From NCBI RefSeq assembly GCF_000315625.1, contig NW_005434624.1, forward strand, positions 51,400 through 101,399: a stretch of 50,000 bases of DNA, written 5' to 3'. The stretch's first letter is position 1; every line of letters starts with the position of its first letter. The notes beneath the pieces were generated by a model. The model ran no database searches and had not been told where the DNA came from. It was given only the letters and a program-made list of their open reading frames with translations. Positions 10,555 to 23,200 of this stretch are shown here, in pieces. The DNA is from Guillardia theta CCMP2712. Taxonomy: Eukaryota > Cryptophyceae > Pyrenomonadales > Geminigeraceae. Made by a program: the position numbers and the translations under genes.

Positions 10555-13145
10555 CTATTTTACTTGGGCATGAGCTTGCCTCTCCTGTTTGTGTCGCAGA
10601 CATTCACTAGCTGCTCGGTAAGATTGGGACGGAGAGCCCTGCACGTCGCGTCAGCTTCTTCTCGTCACCTTGCGCCAAGCTCTTTACCTTCCACTGCGAC
10701 AGCATGCCTTCCGCTCCCTCCAAGTCGTTCTGCTTGATCTGACCAACGGTTGTCACAAGCACTCCCTCCCTCCCTCCCTCCCTCCCTCCCTCCCTCCCTC
10801 CCTCCCTCTCTTTCACTCTGCCTCTCCCTCTCTGATCCCTACCAGGATCAGCGCCATGCTTGCCAGCGTATCTGCGTCAGGTACAACACCGTCCTCCTTC
10901 ATAGCCTTGAATACTTGGTCCGCAGTCGCAAACTGCGAATGCAGCATGGCCATCTCGAGGAGGGCGTTGTTAAGGTAAACTAGGCGTTGCATCAAGAGGG
11001 GCTCGTAGAGGTTCTTGCGGTACTTCTCCAAGAAGAGAGGGTAGAAGGTAGAGAACATCTGCACAGAATCAGAGAAAAAGTCTCTCACCCACCTCCCTCT
11101 CGCCGCCCCCACCTCCCTGCCTCCCTCTCTCCTCCCTGCCTTCCCGCCCCCCCACCATCAGTGTGTGGTTGAAGTCCCTCCGCCCTGCTGAGAGCATCCA
11201 GGTCGCGATGGAGCAGGGCGTCCGCAAGGCCTGCGAGTCTCGTCACGATATAACAAGCGCTGCGTCCTCACTCGCCTCAATGTCTTGAAGCACGCTACAC
11301 GGGTTTGACAGCATGAACGTTTCGGCGGCTTTCAGGCGAAAGGCGTTGATGGAGGCCTTGCGGATGGCGTCAAAGGAGGGGAGGAGGAGTTGTCGATCCA
11401 TCTCCGAGACCTGACGGCCACGTCACTCCTGCCTTTGCCCTCTTGTCCCTCACAAAGAGAAGCGCGTGTTGCGCGTTCCCTGCGCTCATGAGGGAGATGA
11501 AGTAGACTTCCCGACAGGAGTGCGAGGGCTTGAACCCGTAGGCTCCATACTGCTCCCACATGGCCGTGATCTGTTGCTACCCCGTCAGGCTGGTTGACCG
11601 CACGGAGCGACGGACAGACATGTAATTTTTTGACGCTGGTGGCGAGCGAGATGAGAAGTTGCTTGAAAAAAGTCTCGTGCATCTGGTGCACCTCCAACCG
11701 TCACTCCCAGGCAGCAACACCAACACCCAGACCTCTTCTGCCTCCCCTTCGCCCTGCCCCTCCACCGAGGGAGGGCTTGACTCCGTCTTGGTCCCGGCTA
11801 TCACGGAGAGGTAGATCTCCCAGACCGGCAGGATCGCGCGAGCATAGCCTGCCGAGATGGCTGTAGCGAGGATGAGCTCCAAGACATCCCGGCGCATAAA
11901 GTAGTCGCGGTGAGGAGTGACGAGTATGACCTTGACGATGAGGTAGAGATAATTCACTGTCAGCTGCTCCACCAGCCCATGTCAACCAGCCGTGACAAGA
12001 GGAGATGTGAGGCACCTTGGAGTTGAGAATCTTTAGCTTCAACGACGTGCAGTCAAGACCATGCTTTGCCTTGAAGGCATACAGCTCCATGAGCATGTCA
12101 AACCTTGGCGAGCGTCACAACGAGACACCCACGACAATCACTTGGCTCGTCCTCACCTCGAATTGGGGATTGTATTCTCAAGCATTTCGGCAACTTCTGC
12201 AGGCAGGGTATTGTGCTTCTCCATCACCGCCTGATACTGGAGCAGCGGCTCGAGCCGACCGGACTGGGACATTCCTCACTTACAGCAGGCAAGGGATCCA
12301 CCTACCTTGACGGCGCAATTGATGAGGGTCTTGAAAGGCAGCCCATCCATGAGCACGTCTCTCTCATGGTAAAGTATGTACTCCAGCCAGAGCCGAGCTG
12401 AGTCGAACATCTTCATCGCCACCATCATGTTCATCGCCGTGTTGTAGTCCGACTCGATCAGCGGACTCTGGTGAAGGAAGCACTCGCGGCGGAGAATCTC
12501 CGACAGAGTCTCTATCTGTGCAGGTTTGAAGGATTTGAGCTTGGCCTGACATGCTCACATCATCGCTGGCAAGAAGCGACAAGGAAGAGGCTGACCAGGA
12601 TGGTGTCTCGTATTGAGTCAAGGATCACCTCTTGTTGGAAGAGCTGCTGCGCTTCATGCACCGAATCGAGGGATTCAGCTTTGATCGTCACGTCCAACAC
12701 GTGCCCCTGCCTGCCTCTCACCCGTCACATGCACTGCCCAGACTACCATGCTTAGCACACCAATCATTGCCGTTGTCCTCTTGCACTTGCTGGAAGACGA
12801 TCCTGCAGCGAGACTAAGAGCATGGAGTACAGGTCAGCACAGCCTTACAAAGCCCCTGTTCTCGCGGTGATCCTCTTCAACCGCCATCCCTTACGCCCAC
12901 AGAATCTCCCGAGTGCCTGCACAGTCACGCGGAAGGAGGACTCAGAAGCTTCTCTCTCCTTCGCACGAACTTTGCTGCGCCTTGGCAGCGAATAGGTGGA
13001 CGGCAAGGAATGCTGAAGTGAAGCAGAGGCGGTCAAGGGCAGAGGGAAGCAGCCTGTCCAACAGTCACCAAGAAACGGCAATTACATGCGGCGACTCACC
13101 TGCTCCACGCAGCATCCATGGCAGAACTCTCCTCGCACAGTTCAT
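10555..13145 (-). CDS. PPR-like helical-repeat protein, probably organellar
   Basis: Pentatricopeptide proteins bind organellar RNA. At least ten minus-strand exons carry helix-pair repeats of about 35 residues. Exons with consistent phase: 12706-12629, 12545-12306, 12236-12157, 12103-12016, one from about 11955 (LTVNYLYLIVK), one from 11696 (VHQMHETFFKQ), one holding MWEQYGAYGFKPSHS, one holding MDRQLLLPSFDAIRKAS, one reading WMLSAGRRDFNHTLM, then ADQVFKAMKEDGVVPDADT, IKQNDLEGAEGMLSQWK, and the terminal exon with TAG at 10555-10557. PPR style is clearest in the VFKAMKEDGVVPDADT repeat. ATG 13145 starts a basic, Ser-rich leader (MNCARRVLPWMLRGAG) like a mitochondrial or plastid transit peptide, but the junctions between 13053 and 12706 do not resolve. 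One intron looks GC-AG. Confidence 0.55.
10762..10808 (+). repeat. (CCCT)n tetranucleotide repeat in a PPR-gene intron
   Basis: About eleven ctcc/ccct units. On the transcribed minus strand it is (GGGA)n in the intron after MALIL. Confidence 0.85.
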
Positions 13146-13609
13146 GATGGCTCAATACATACACGTGCCTAGCAAGCGATGAGCCATGAAAGAGCAGCAA
13201 GAGAGAACGAGAAAGTCTCTAAGGACGAAAGAAAAGATTCAACTGGATGAGGCCTACATCACTTGATCCAAAATGCACGAGCCAGTGATGCAGGACGAGG
13301 TGGATGAGGGTCAGTGAGCGAATACAACGAGAGGCAGCACGATGATTATGTCGAATGACAGTGAACATATGAAACAAATCATTTCATATCTTCTCATCAT
13401 CTGCCATGGGCTACGCTTCGTTTTGTTCCTTGGCCCCGCTCTGGTTTCTCTCTCAACCTCGGCCCCCACACCGAAAGTCTTCTACCAAGCTGTGGACCGC
13501 TTGCCACTCCCCTCAGCAACCATAGTATTCTTCGCCTTAATCTCGCCTTCACACTATGAATCCTTTCCCCTTCCTCAATAATTACATAATCAGCATCAAC
13601 ATATCCATC
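13146..13609. other. Intergenic, no gene seen
   Basis: 5' flank of the PPR-like gene. I see no domain-bearing frame and no RNA gene. Confidence 0.4.
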
Positions 13610-14093
13610 ATCACCTCAATCAGCAGGAGCAGGAGCAGGAGCAGGAGCACCACTATCACTACCACCACCACCACCGTCAGCATCAGCATCAGCATCAGCA
13701 CCAGCACTTGTGCCAGCATCAGCATCAGTATCAGCACCAGCATCAGCACCAGCATCATCATCAGCATCGTCGTCGTCGTCGTCCTCATCATCATCATCTT
13801 CTTCTTCTTCATCATCATCTTCTTCGTCGTCACCACCATCTTCATTTTCACCACCACCATCCTTCCCCCCCCCCCCCTCATCTTCCTCTTCCTCCTCCTC
13901 CTCCCCATCATCATCCTCCTCCTCCCCATCCTCCTCATCATCATCATCCTCCTCCTCCCCATCCTCCTCCTCCTCCTCCTCCTCATCATCATCCCCATCC
14001 TCCTCATCATCATCCTCATCATCATCATCATCATCCCCATCCTCCTCATCATCATCCTCATCATCATCATCATCATCATCATCCTCCTCATCG
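13610..14093 (+). repeat. Compound triplet repeat (CAG/CAT/CCT/CTT)n
   Basis: The tract starts as cag/agg/acc triplets, becomes cat/cag, then cct/cat. All frames on both strands are open here, giving Ser, His/Pro, Ile/Leu or Met/Arg homopolymers. It is therefore not evidence of a gene. Four Ser/His-type readings are equally long, and none connects to a credible exon. Confidence 0.85.
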
Positions 14094-14179
14094 AGGTGTC
14101 TTCGCTACTTCGTGGCATTGCGGCTTATTGTCAGCGGCATGCGAGTTCTCTCTAGCACACAAATCTAGAATCCGAGTGG

Positions 14180-14215
14180 TCTAGAACAGAATCTAGAACA
14201 GAATCTAGAACAGAA
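14180..14215 (+). repeat. 12-bp direct repeat x3
   Basis: Three exact head-to-tail copies of tctagaacagaa, each containing an XbaI-like TCTAGA palindrome. 14216-14711 downstream is a (gaggag)-rich 5' flank with no gene that I can support. Confidence 0.9.
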
Positions 14216-14711
14216 TTGAGTGACTCGGTGTCACATGTCCGAGCCCGGCCCGGAACTTGAGCCTCAGTTCACTTCCGACTCAGAGCGGCCCCGATGGGCC
14301 CGGTGGCAGTTATCGAAGGTAACGGATAGCGGGTAGGCCCTCTCATTGAGGTGCAGTTGTACACAACTGAGGTGGAGGACGAGGAGAGCCGCTTGAAGGA
14401 GGAGGAGGAAGAGGAGCCGCTGAGCCTTGGAGGAGGAGGAGCCTTGAAGGAGGAGGAGCCTTGCCCAGTGCCACCGAGGAGGAGGTGGCGCAGGAGGAAG
14501 AGGAGCCTGGGAGGAGGAGGTGGAGCAGGGCGGAGAGAATAATCGCTTAAAGAAGCAAGCTTGTAGGGAGGAGATGATGTCGGGAGAGATTTCGGAGACA
14601 GATTGGCAGAGACGATTCACGAGAGGGAGGAGGAGCCGTCAAGACTAGGCAGACCCGGCCTCCGCTGCTCTTGGGCTGCTTGTTCGTATCCTTGGCTCCC
14701 AGGCCTCTGCC

Positions 14712-16602
14712 ATGAGTCGCAGAACAAGCTTGCCCTCGTCGCAATGGAATGCAGATTACATCAAGCAGGGGAACAAGTTCTGCCCCGTGCCTGAGTGGCA
14801 GGTCGTGGAGAGTTTGATGAAGATGCTTGAGGCTCCGGTTGCTCGCAATCGCAAGGACGTGCAGGATGGTCTGATGACGGAGAGGGACGCTGAGAGCGCC
14901 AAGGAGCTCGCCAAGGTGACTTCCAAGATCGGAATCCTCTCCATGCTCCCCCTCTACTCCCGCGTGCAGCTCTGCAAGACCATGAACTTGTCCAAGTACC
15001 GGAGTGACGCCAGCCCTCTCTTCACGCAGCACGAGTACAGCTCGCTCTACTTCATCTGCCTCGTCGGCTCCATCGAATGTACCTCAGCTGTTCTCGCCAT
15101 GTCTGCCGCCGGCCTCACGCTCCTGGCAGGCGTTGGACTCATCCATCAGGGCACCGAGCATGAGACGCGCTGGAGCAGGAGGGTGGCGGCTGGCAAAGAT
15201 CTCTGGGCAGAGCTTGGTGATGCTGCGAGGAGACGTTTAGCTGCATGACTAGCGTGCAGGGCTGGGAGGAGATCATGGCTGCGTCTGCTCGGGCTATCCT
15301 CAGCCCATACGCACAGGCTCGGTCCCCGCGACCACTGAGATCGCCAAGAGGTGAAGGAGTGGGAGAAGAGCATGCGGAGGTGATGCTGACTTGCATGGGA
15401 GGATGATGAAGCGCGTGTCCGGGTTCTGCTTCGTCCTCTCCATCTCCATGTCAGAGCTTCTTCGACAAATCAACGTCGACCCCTTCTACCTCAAGGCGAT
15501 CCAGCTGGGCCTGCAGGAGGTGGCAGGCTGCTCGTCGCTCTTGGCGTCACTGACTGCTCGTAGATGGACGTGTTTGCTCACTGGGATGAACGAGACCTCC
15601 AGGTGACGCAGCTCGAGAGCTGCCGGTCAGACTCTGACGCGGGCGTGGCAGACGCTCTCCTTTCAGTTCCGTCGGCAGAAATTTCAGAGGGAGGAGGTGA
15701 TAGTCTGCCGAGGCTCCAAGTCTCGCAGGTTCTACGTGGTCATCCGGGGCAAGGTGGAGCTCTCCTGGCCGCGAGCTGAGGCCCTCACGTACGGTCGCTT
15801 CCACCTGGAGCAGGCGATCAAGCAGGTCGTGTCTTCGGGGTCGCCTGACTCCTGCTTCGGCGAGGAGTCCATCTTGTCCGCTGCCTCCTCAGGTTGCGAG
15901 TACGACGCTAGGGTGATCACCAACTACGGATGCGAGCTGCTGTGGGCGGAGGCGAGTGAAGTGAAGGAGCTGCTTGCGGGGGAGACGCTTCTGAACCTCG
16001 CTGTCTTGTACAAGGCTAGGAAAGAGTCGCTCTCCTCGGGCCAGGCCACCGTCATGGCGGAGATGACGTGTGCTGCTGCGAGCGAGGAGTCAAAGAGTCC
16101 TGTGAGAGGGCGGGAGAAGAAGGGCTACTTCCTAAAGTTCGACCCCAAACCAGTGGACCCGGAGACCCCTGAACGAGGGCTGAGCCGATCCCTCGCTGAC
16201 TTCTCCTCCCCCTCTGATACAGTGAGAGACCTCAAGCCACGCAGCCACGGGCTCTCTCTGACGCAGCGACAGTCAGGTGCCAAGTCGACAGGAGAAGAGA
16301 TGCTGAGATCGAGCACCAAGCGGATACTCTTCACGAGTTTTGCGAGTGAGGAAGGGGAGGACGAGAGTGCTGGAAGGGGCGAAGGCGGAGACTCACTTCC
16401 AGCTCTCATCGACCTGGACCGGATCTACCGCAACAGAGAAACAAACATGCACATGCCCATCGAAGTCAAGGAGTCGAGGCTGACGCTCTACTACGCGTTG
16501 AACAAGAAGTTTGTCAGTCAGATGCTGCGAACTCTAGAGAAGAAGCGGAACATCGAGCGAGACTACAACCGCAAGGTCCTTGCACCCTCCGCTCCCAGGT
16601 GA
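14712..16602 (+). CDS. Cyclic-nucleotide-binding-domain protein (two cNBD-like regions)
   Basis: The first exon (14712-15078) reads like the start of a cNBD: MLPLYSRVQLCKTMNLSKY then SSLYFICLVGSIE. A second copy is clear at the 3' end: exon 15564-15602 (MDVFAHWDERDLQ) splices in phase to 15667-16602, giving FQREEVIVCRGSKSRRFYV, VIRGKVEL, CFGEESIL and YDARVITNYG. The phosphate-binding cassette keeps Gly-Glu but reads EYDARV where canonical sites have an RAA-type arginine step, so nucleotide binding is doubtful. The C-terminal 190 residues are polar and end in a basic coil (MLRTLEKKRNIERDYN). Exons between 15079 and 15563 are not resolved; GQSLVMLRGD and VPATTEIAK fragments lie there. This resembles PKA-regulatory or orphan cNBD proteins; no kinase or channel domain is present. 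Confidence 0.6.
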
Positions 16603-16669
16603 CGGCCAAAACATCGAGCGAGACTACAACCGCAAGGTCCTTGCACCCTCCGCTCCCAGGTGACGGCCA
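16549..16669 (+). repeat. 61-bp tandem duplication across the stop codon
   Basis: aacatcgagcgagactacaa and the following 40 bases are repeated at 16610 with period 61. The first copy carries the end of the cNBD protein and its TGA (16600-16602); the second copy is in the 3' UTR. Confidence 0.9.
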
Positions 16670-16851
16670 GACGGTGAAGGCTGGTCGGGGTGCCAGGGCA
16701 GGGGCAGGGGCAGAGGCAGGGACAGCAGTCTATCTCTGGGTTCGTGAGCAGCGGCCGATGAGAAGGACTGGAGGACGTGAGGATGTGAAGCTTGAAATGT
16801 CAGCAGCACCAGAGCGAGAGGTTCTGACACATGCTGAGGGCACTGAACCTA

Positions 16852-16980
16852 GCAGGGGCAGTGGCATTGGCAGGGGCAGTGGCAGGGGCAGGGGCAGGGG
16901 CAGGGGCAGGGGCAGGGGCAGGGGCAGTGGCAGTGGCAGTGGCAGGGGCAGTGGCAGGGGCAGTGGCAGGGGCAGGGGCA
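16852..16980 (+). repeat. (GGGGCA/GTGGCA)n hexamer repeat
   Basis: About twenty hexamers. It lies between two convergent genes; 16670-17223 otherwise shows no gene. An Arg/Gly-rich frame through it is a product of the repeat. Confidence 0.85.
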
Positions 16981-17223
16981 TGATAAATCACAGAAACAAC
17001 AAGGCAAGAAGATCGATCATGTGCGAGTTGAGCACATGCCAGACCTCGGAGGTCAGTCAAAGAGACAGGGAGATCGGGATGTCTCGGTACTCGCAGCTCG
17101 AGCTGATGGCAGTAGAGGAGGGTGGGGGACGTGAAGATGTTGATCAACAAGTTTATTGTACTGAATGAATACTCATAGTTGCAAACATTTTCGATGCTCC
17201 CAGGCGTTTCTCAGCCCTGGAGT

Positions 17224-20200
17224 TTATGAGGCGTCGCCTGGCAAGGTGACTTCCTCGGGTGCTGGCGTGAACGTGTCTCCCTGGTACTGTTGGGCCTCAC
17301 TTGTGGCCGGCACAGTGGCAGGCGCAGGAGCTGAGTCGCTCATGATCGGCGTGCGGCATGTCGGGCAGCGCTTCCACGTGGGCTTGACCGGAGCCTTGCA
17401 GTTGACGCACTCGGCAGAGAAACCCATCACATCCTGCTGCGACATGCTCGACACGAACGCCTGCGCTGGCGCCGACTCCACCGTCTCCCCGGGCCTTTGA
17501 ATCTTCGCTTTACATCCTGGACACCTGGGCCAGCTTAGCTTGACGGGAGCTGAACACTGATGGCAAATGCCGCCGAAGCCTTGCTGCTCCACCAGAGTCT
17601 GAGCAGACACAGCCGACACAGAATCAACTCCAGCTGCAGCCTCGCTGATCTCCGGGTGATCGTATCCGAGAGTGGCGACCAGGTCGCGGCCCTCGGGTCG
17701 AGGAGCCTGCGCGATGTCCGTGCGACAGTTGGGACAGCGCGGCCAAGTTGACTTGACTGGGTTGTTGCAAGCCGAGCAGTTGATCCAACTCTCCGGGAGC
17801 GCAACAGCGGAGGTGTCGAACGTGCTCGCTTGAGGAATGACGCTCGATCGCAGGGCAGAGCTGTCGTAAACGGGTTCGGAAGGCGCCTCTGCTTCGACGT
17901 CTGCCTTCTTCTTGCCTGCCTGAGCCTGCTGGAGGCGAGCGTAGTAAGCGAGCACCAGCATACCGATGAAGAAGATCGGAACTATGATGGCAGCTGCAAT
18001 CACTCCCGCCTTGCTGCCGGACCCGAGCTTCGAGGGAACCACAACAATGTTCGGATCTTTGGTGAACATTGCTGCGTACGTCGAGAAGTGCTGCAAGGTG
18101 GCCGAGGCCCTTCCTGTAGCGTCAGGTCCGCTGCCGTCGACCACAACCCATCGCTCAAGGTCGCGATCGAACGTGAACACTTTGAGCACTTCATCTGCCT
18201 GGGCCTGCTGGCTCACGCTCAGGCCCAGCACAGCTCCCTTGACGCTGATGCCATCCGGCTGCAGATCTACGACATCTCCTGCGAAGCGAACAACATCGGC
18301 GACTTGCATGGCAGGAGGGAGATCCTTGCTGTCGTACAGATCTCCCGAGACCGTTGTTGGTCCGCTAAGAGCGAAGGGAGGTAAGTAGAGGCTCGCGCCA
18401 CTTGAAAGAGAGAAGGTGTAAGAGATGCTGATGTCGCTGATGTAGAATTCGAAGCTGTCCAAGGGTGTCAAAACAGTCGAGCAGTCAAGCCCAAAGTAAT
18501 ATCGATTGCACATACAGTATCCTGCCTCCGCTTGGCAGCTTCCATGACCAAGGCATGTGTACTGGGCTGAGCAATAACGGCTGCACTTGGCTCCTTCCTT
18601 GGGGTTGTAAAAGTTTGCAACGCACGTACACACACTGGGTGTAGAGTTGCTGTTCTTGCAAACGAAGTTCGATTCGATAGTACAAGAACTGCTACAGCCA
18701 TCTCCGCTCTTCGTGTTTCCGTCGTCACATCCCTCCACGGGGATGTAAATTCCGTCACCACAGTTGCTGACGCACTTGTTGTTGACTTTCACATACCCAT
18801 ATGCACAATCACACCTGTATGACCCTTCGGTGTTGACGCAGACTTCGGATACTCTATTGCAAGTGTCGGACTGATTCTTGCACTCATCAATGTCTCTACA
18901 ATACCCTGATTCAGAGGCAGAGGCGTTGTACAGCTCGTAACCAGGTGGGCACGTTGGCCAGTCAAGACACATCGAGTTCCCTGTCGTGTTCTTGTACTTG
19001 CCATATGGGCATGGCAAGCAATCGGCTCCGGAGGGGTAGGTGCCTGGTCCACAGGATGATCCACAGACCGCCGATCCCGCCACCGAACTTGTTCCGTTGG
19101 GACAAGGAGTACATACGGAGTCCCAACTGCCACGATCAGGCTTGAATGTTCCTGCCGCGCATGGGCTGCAAATGCCTACTCCGTCCACGGTGTTGGAGAC
19201 GCAGCCAGAACGGTACTGTCCAGGTGCGCATGGAGCACAGCAAATTGAGTATGTTCCGGATCCGGGGTCCCTCCAGCAATCAGCACCAGGCTCCACTTGA
19301 CAGGATGCGGAGCAGCCGTCCAAGGACACAAGGTTGCCATCGTCGCACGTCTCGTTTTGGCTAATCTTCTTGTCTCCGCAGTCCGCAAGCGCAGGGTCTA
19401 ACGCTGCGAAAAACTCGGTGAGGTGATTACAACGGCAGGTCACAGACGTGTCCGATCTGTCAAAGACTATGCATCCCTGAAACCTGAATTGTTTGGTTGT
19501 GGGATCCAAGAAAGCGCATGACAACTTGTTTTTCCACCCAGCAACACCAAGAGCTGTGACGAGTTGAGGGTCTACAGGGATGACAACTGTGAAAGGAGAA
19601 GTAAGGTCCGATACTGTTGCTTGAGTGCTTGAGTCTTGAGTAGCAAGCATAAGCGCGACCGAGGATTGGGACAACAAGTCGATGCTAGACACTTTGTTCA
19701 AGTTCGAGCGAACTCCTTGAAACATGATGATCTTGTAGACATTGCTAGGCAAAGGGGAGAGAGATTGAGGGACCGTGAAATACCCAGTACCGGCAGCAGC
19801 AACTTGCAACGAAGTAGCAACTAGAGGAAAATTTGCCTTGGTTGTGGTCAAGTTGTGCAAGGAATTTCCAGTGAAGGTGTATAGTTCTCCTGCTGCAATC
19901 ACTTTTGCATATCCTTCGGCTATCGGGAACGTGCTCGCGTGCCTGTCGATGAGAAACTGAATGAGTTGCGACTCGGAGAGCACTACAGGCTCAGAAGAAT
20001 AAGGGCAGACCGAGAGGGCGCCTGAAATCGATCCCATGAAGATCGCAAAGTTTTGATTCATTGTGGTGCTGAAGGAATCTCTACTCATATCCGTTGAAGA
20101 TGCAGCCTTTGCCACTGAGACCGCACCATTGAACGTCGTATTTGAGATCAGACAAGGTGTTGGGATAGCACTAGCTCCAGCTTGAATGGTCTCTTCAGCA

Positions 20201-23200
20201 TAGTCTTTTGTCAGGGCCGCATATGTAACAGCATACGAGAGGTTGAGAATGAGATCTTGTCGGTACTTGGCCTCATCCGTTGCCTGCAGTGTTGTACCAG
20301 CGATGGTGTTCCCGAGGTTTGACACAAGTTGGTTCACCGTGGACGCGCTCTTGAGCTGGTAAGCATCATTCAAAGCGGTCATTCCGTTCCCTATGTCATC
20401 TTGCACCGCAAGCAATCGACGACGACCAGCGCTGCTCGATATAGTGATCATAGTGGATCCAGCATCGGCTGCGGCACCAAGAGAATCCAGAACCTGCGCA
20501 ATCGTCAACGAGAAAATATGAAAAGCATGAAGTAGTACCTTGGCTGTGACAACGACTTGTCCTCGTGGTAATACCATATCCAGGTAGTTGATTGGTGACG
20601 GGCTGAAATCAAGCTTCTTCGCATTGATGGTGACGCCAAACATGAAGCTCAAGGGAAGATCGGCGTCAATCCAGTTAGAGCAAGTAGTTCTGAAGTAGTC
20701 CTTGTAGGCGATTCCAGTCGTCTCGCATGTCGTTGACGTTGATACTTTACATGTCTGGCACGTTCCTGAGCTTGGCGGACGATTGACCAGCAGGTTGATG
20801 GAAGATGAGCCAACTCGACCTTGATTGTCCGTTACTCTGAGCGTGAACTGATATTCGACCCCAGCAGTGAGGATTGGCGAGCTTGACAGGTCCAAACGCA
20901 GCACAAAGTTGATTTTATTGCTTCCGAGGGGAACAAGATTTTGAGACAAGGTGGTGAAGGAAATTCCGTTATTCGCGGTCCAGGAGTACTGACTGATCTG
21001 ACTAGCAGGCACGTCGATGACACCTCCGAGGTTGATTCTTGCGTCGGGGTTGATTTTACTCAACCCCAACTTTGCATCAAAAGGCATGTCTCTCGTTTGA
21101 ATGCCAACAGAAGGAATTCTTGTAGAGACCATATACACGTTGACGCTGGATGAGGCAGGAATTTTGCCTGTTTTAGATACAGTGACAGTGAAAATGAAGT
21201 AGTTGGACCCTGTCGAGGTCAGTGTGTCTGCAGCAATCGTTAAGATTCGCGCTGTTTCAAGTGTGACTGCATTGCCATCTTTGGTCAGGCAAGGAAGTTG
21301 GGTTCCAGAGACCGTCTGCAGAACACAAGTCCATGCAAATTTCAGGAGGGCATCGGTCTTGCGCTCACTGAGGCGCAGATCAGGATCGTACGAACCGGAA
21401 GCATCCAGATTCAACTGCGATAGAGTTGAAATCGTGATGGTAGTTCCTGATGCGATCTTTGAAAACAGAGGTGTGGCTTTGACGTTGATGTCTACACTCG
21501 CCGAAACTCTTTTAGAGATATCTCCATCCATCGACATAGTCAGCGAGACCTTATACTTTCCAGGCGCCTGCGTGCCTGGTTTGAGGTACATCTGCGATTT
21601 ATCTGACACTTGAGTGCTAGTTGTGGTGTCCGACAAAACCCACGCGAAGCTAAGGGCACTCTTGGAAGTTTGACAGAGAGAGAACTTGGCTTCTCCTCGC
21701 AAGAGGATCGGGTCGTTCACAGAGTATGACGTACTCCCCTCTATCAAAACTGTTGGGATAGGTGAAGCTTGTTTCGTAAGAGTGAAAAACTTCGTATCAG
21801 ATTGAACTCCAAGAAAGTCTGTGGCTTGAACTGAAATTTTATACTGAAAGTTCGTCTCCAGTAGCGCAGGAGTCCCAGCAGGCATCGAAATTTGGTTTGA
21901 AGTCAAGAACAGCAAGATTGAGTTGAGACTGTCGCTGTTGCTGCTGCTCCAGGTGTACTTGAGAGGTCGAGGGGAGGCGATGGAGAAGACAATTCTCAAT
22001 GCTGAGCATGAGTCAATGACAGCTGGTCCTGTCAGAATTCCTGGACCAGGAACAAGCTGAACTTTGGGTGGTTCTATCCGGAGAGGTTGTGTCAGAGGGA
22101 CAGAAAACGAGGAAATAAGATTCTCCGACTTCAAGAAATTGTTCTTCAAATTCATAAAGTCGCCAGGCACGATCGTTGCACTTTTACCAAGCTTGATAAT
22201 CAAACGTTTGGTTGTCTGCCAGACACACGTGTAACCAGATCCAAGCCCTGTGACATCTAGGAATGAACAGTCAGCTGAAAGAGACTTGCCATTGGTCTGC
22301 TGGTCGAATTCCACTTCGATAGCATCTCCCGCCGATTGAAAGCGCGCGCTCAAGAGAAGAGGAGCGAAGTAGATGTCATAGGATCCTGTGTAGAAGAGCG
22401 ACGGGGAGCTCAAGTATGAGACCTTGATTGGGACGCTTGCCTTCCCTTCGATCACTGATAGTTCCGATCTAGTGAAGGTTGGAAGGGAGGCAACAATAAC
22501 GTCCAATTGCGTGTAGCTTGCACTGGTGTACCAAGAGACCGAGCGAGGTTCCTTCGCTCCAAACTCGACCTTCAAATTGCTCAGCATATCTGTATTTGCA
22601 GGATTCACCCCAGGCAGGTACATGTACACAGATCCAACTGCTGGGCCTTGGCAGGTCACAGAGGCTAACGCCCCAGCTTGGGGAGTTCGGCAATATACTA
22701 TGAGTTGCTGATCGTAAACGAGGACTGAGAAATCAAGTGTGGAGAAAGCAGATACTACAATGTTTCCGGATAGAGTTCCTGTCTTATCGAAAGGCTTCGG
22801 TTGTATCTGAAAGACATATGACGACGATGAGGAGAAGACATTAAAAATGTCACTGCCGGAAAAATATGTTCCTTGTATTGACATCTGGAAACTTTGATCT
22901 ATCACAGCATTTTCAAGTGTGACAGTCAAAATTCCACCGCCGCGGAGTGGCAAGGTACAATCTGTGTCAGATGATCGGATGGGTTCTGATCCGTCGCTAC
23001 ACAAACCTCCAGAAATACAAATTTTGCCTGGTACACATGTGGGACAGTAATCCATGGCAACAAGTGCAGCAGACGGTTGGTAATATTCAAACACCAAGCC
23101 ACTGATCGCCCTTCTTTGTTCCCTCACGTAGACTTGATCTGCTGTGAACCCCGCTGGTACCTCTCCTCGACCACGAAAGGTAACGGTCAACGAGACGGAC

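Noticed and set aside
13556-14184. Long frames of Ser, His/Pro, Ile/Leu and Met/Arg runs on both strands
   Set aside because: A triplet repeat opens every frame; no non-repetitive exon attaches.
16599-17168. 189-codon Arg/Gly-rich plus frame
   Set aside because: Created by the GGGGCA hexamer repeat and overlaps the real stop region.
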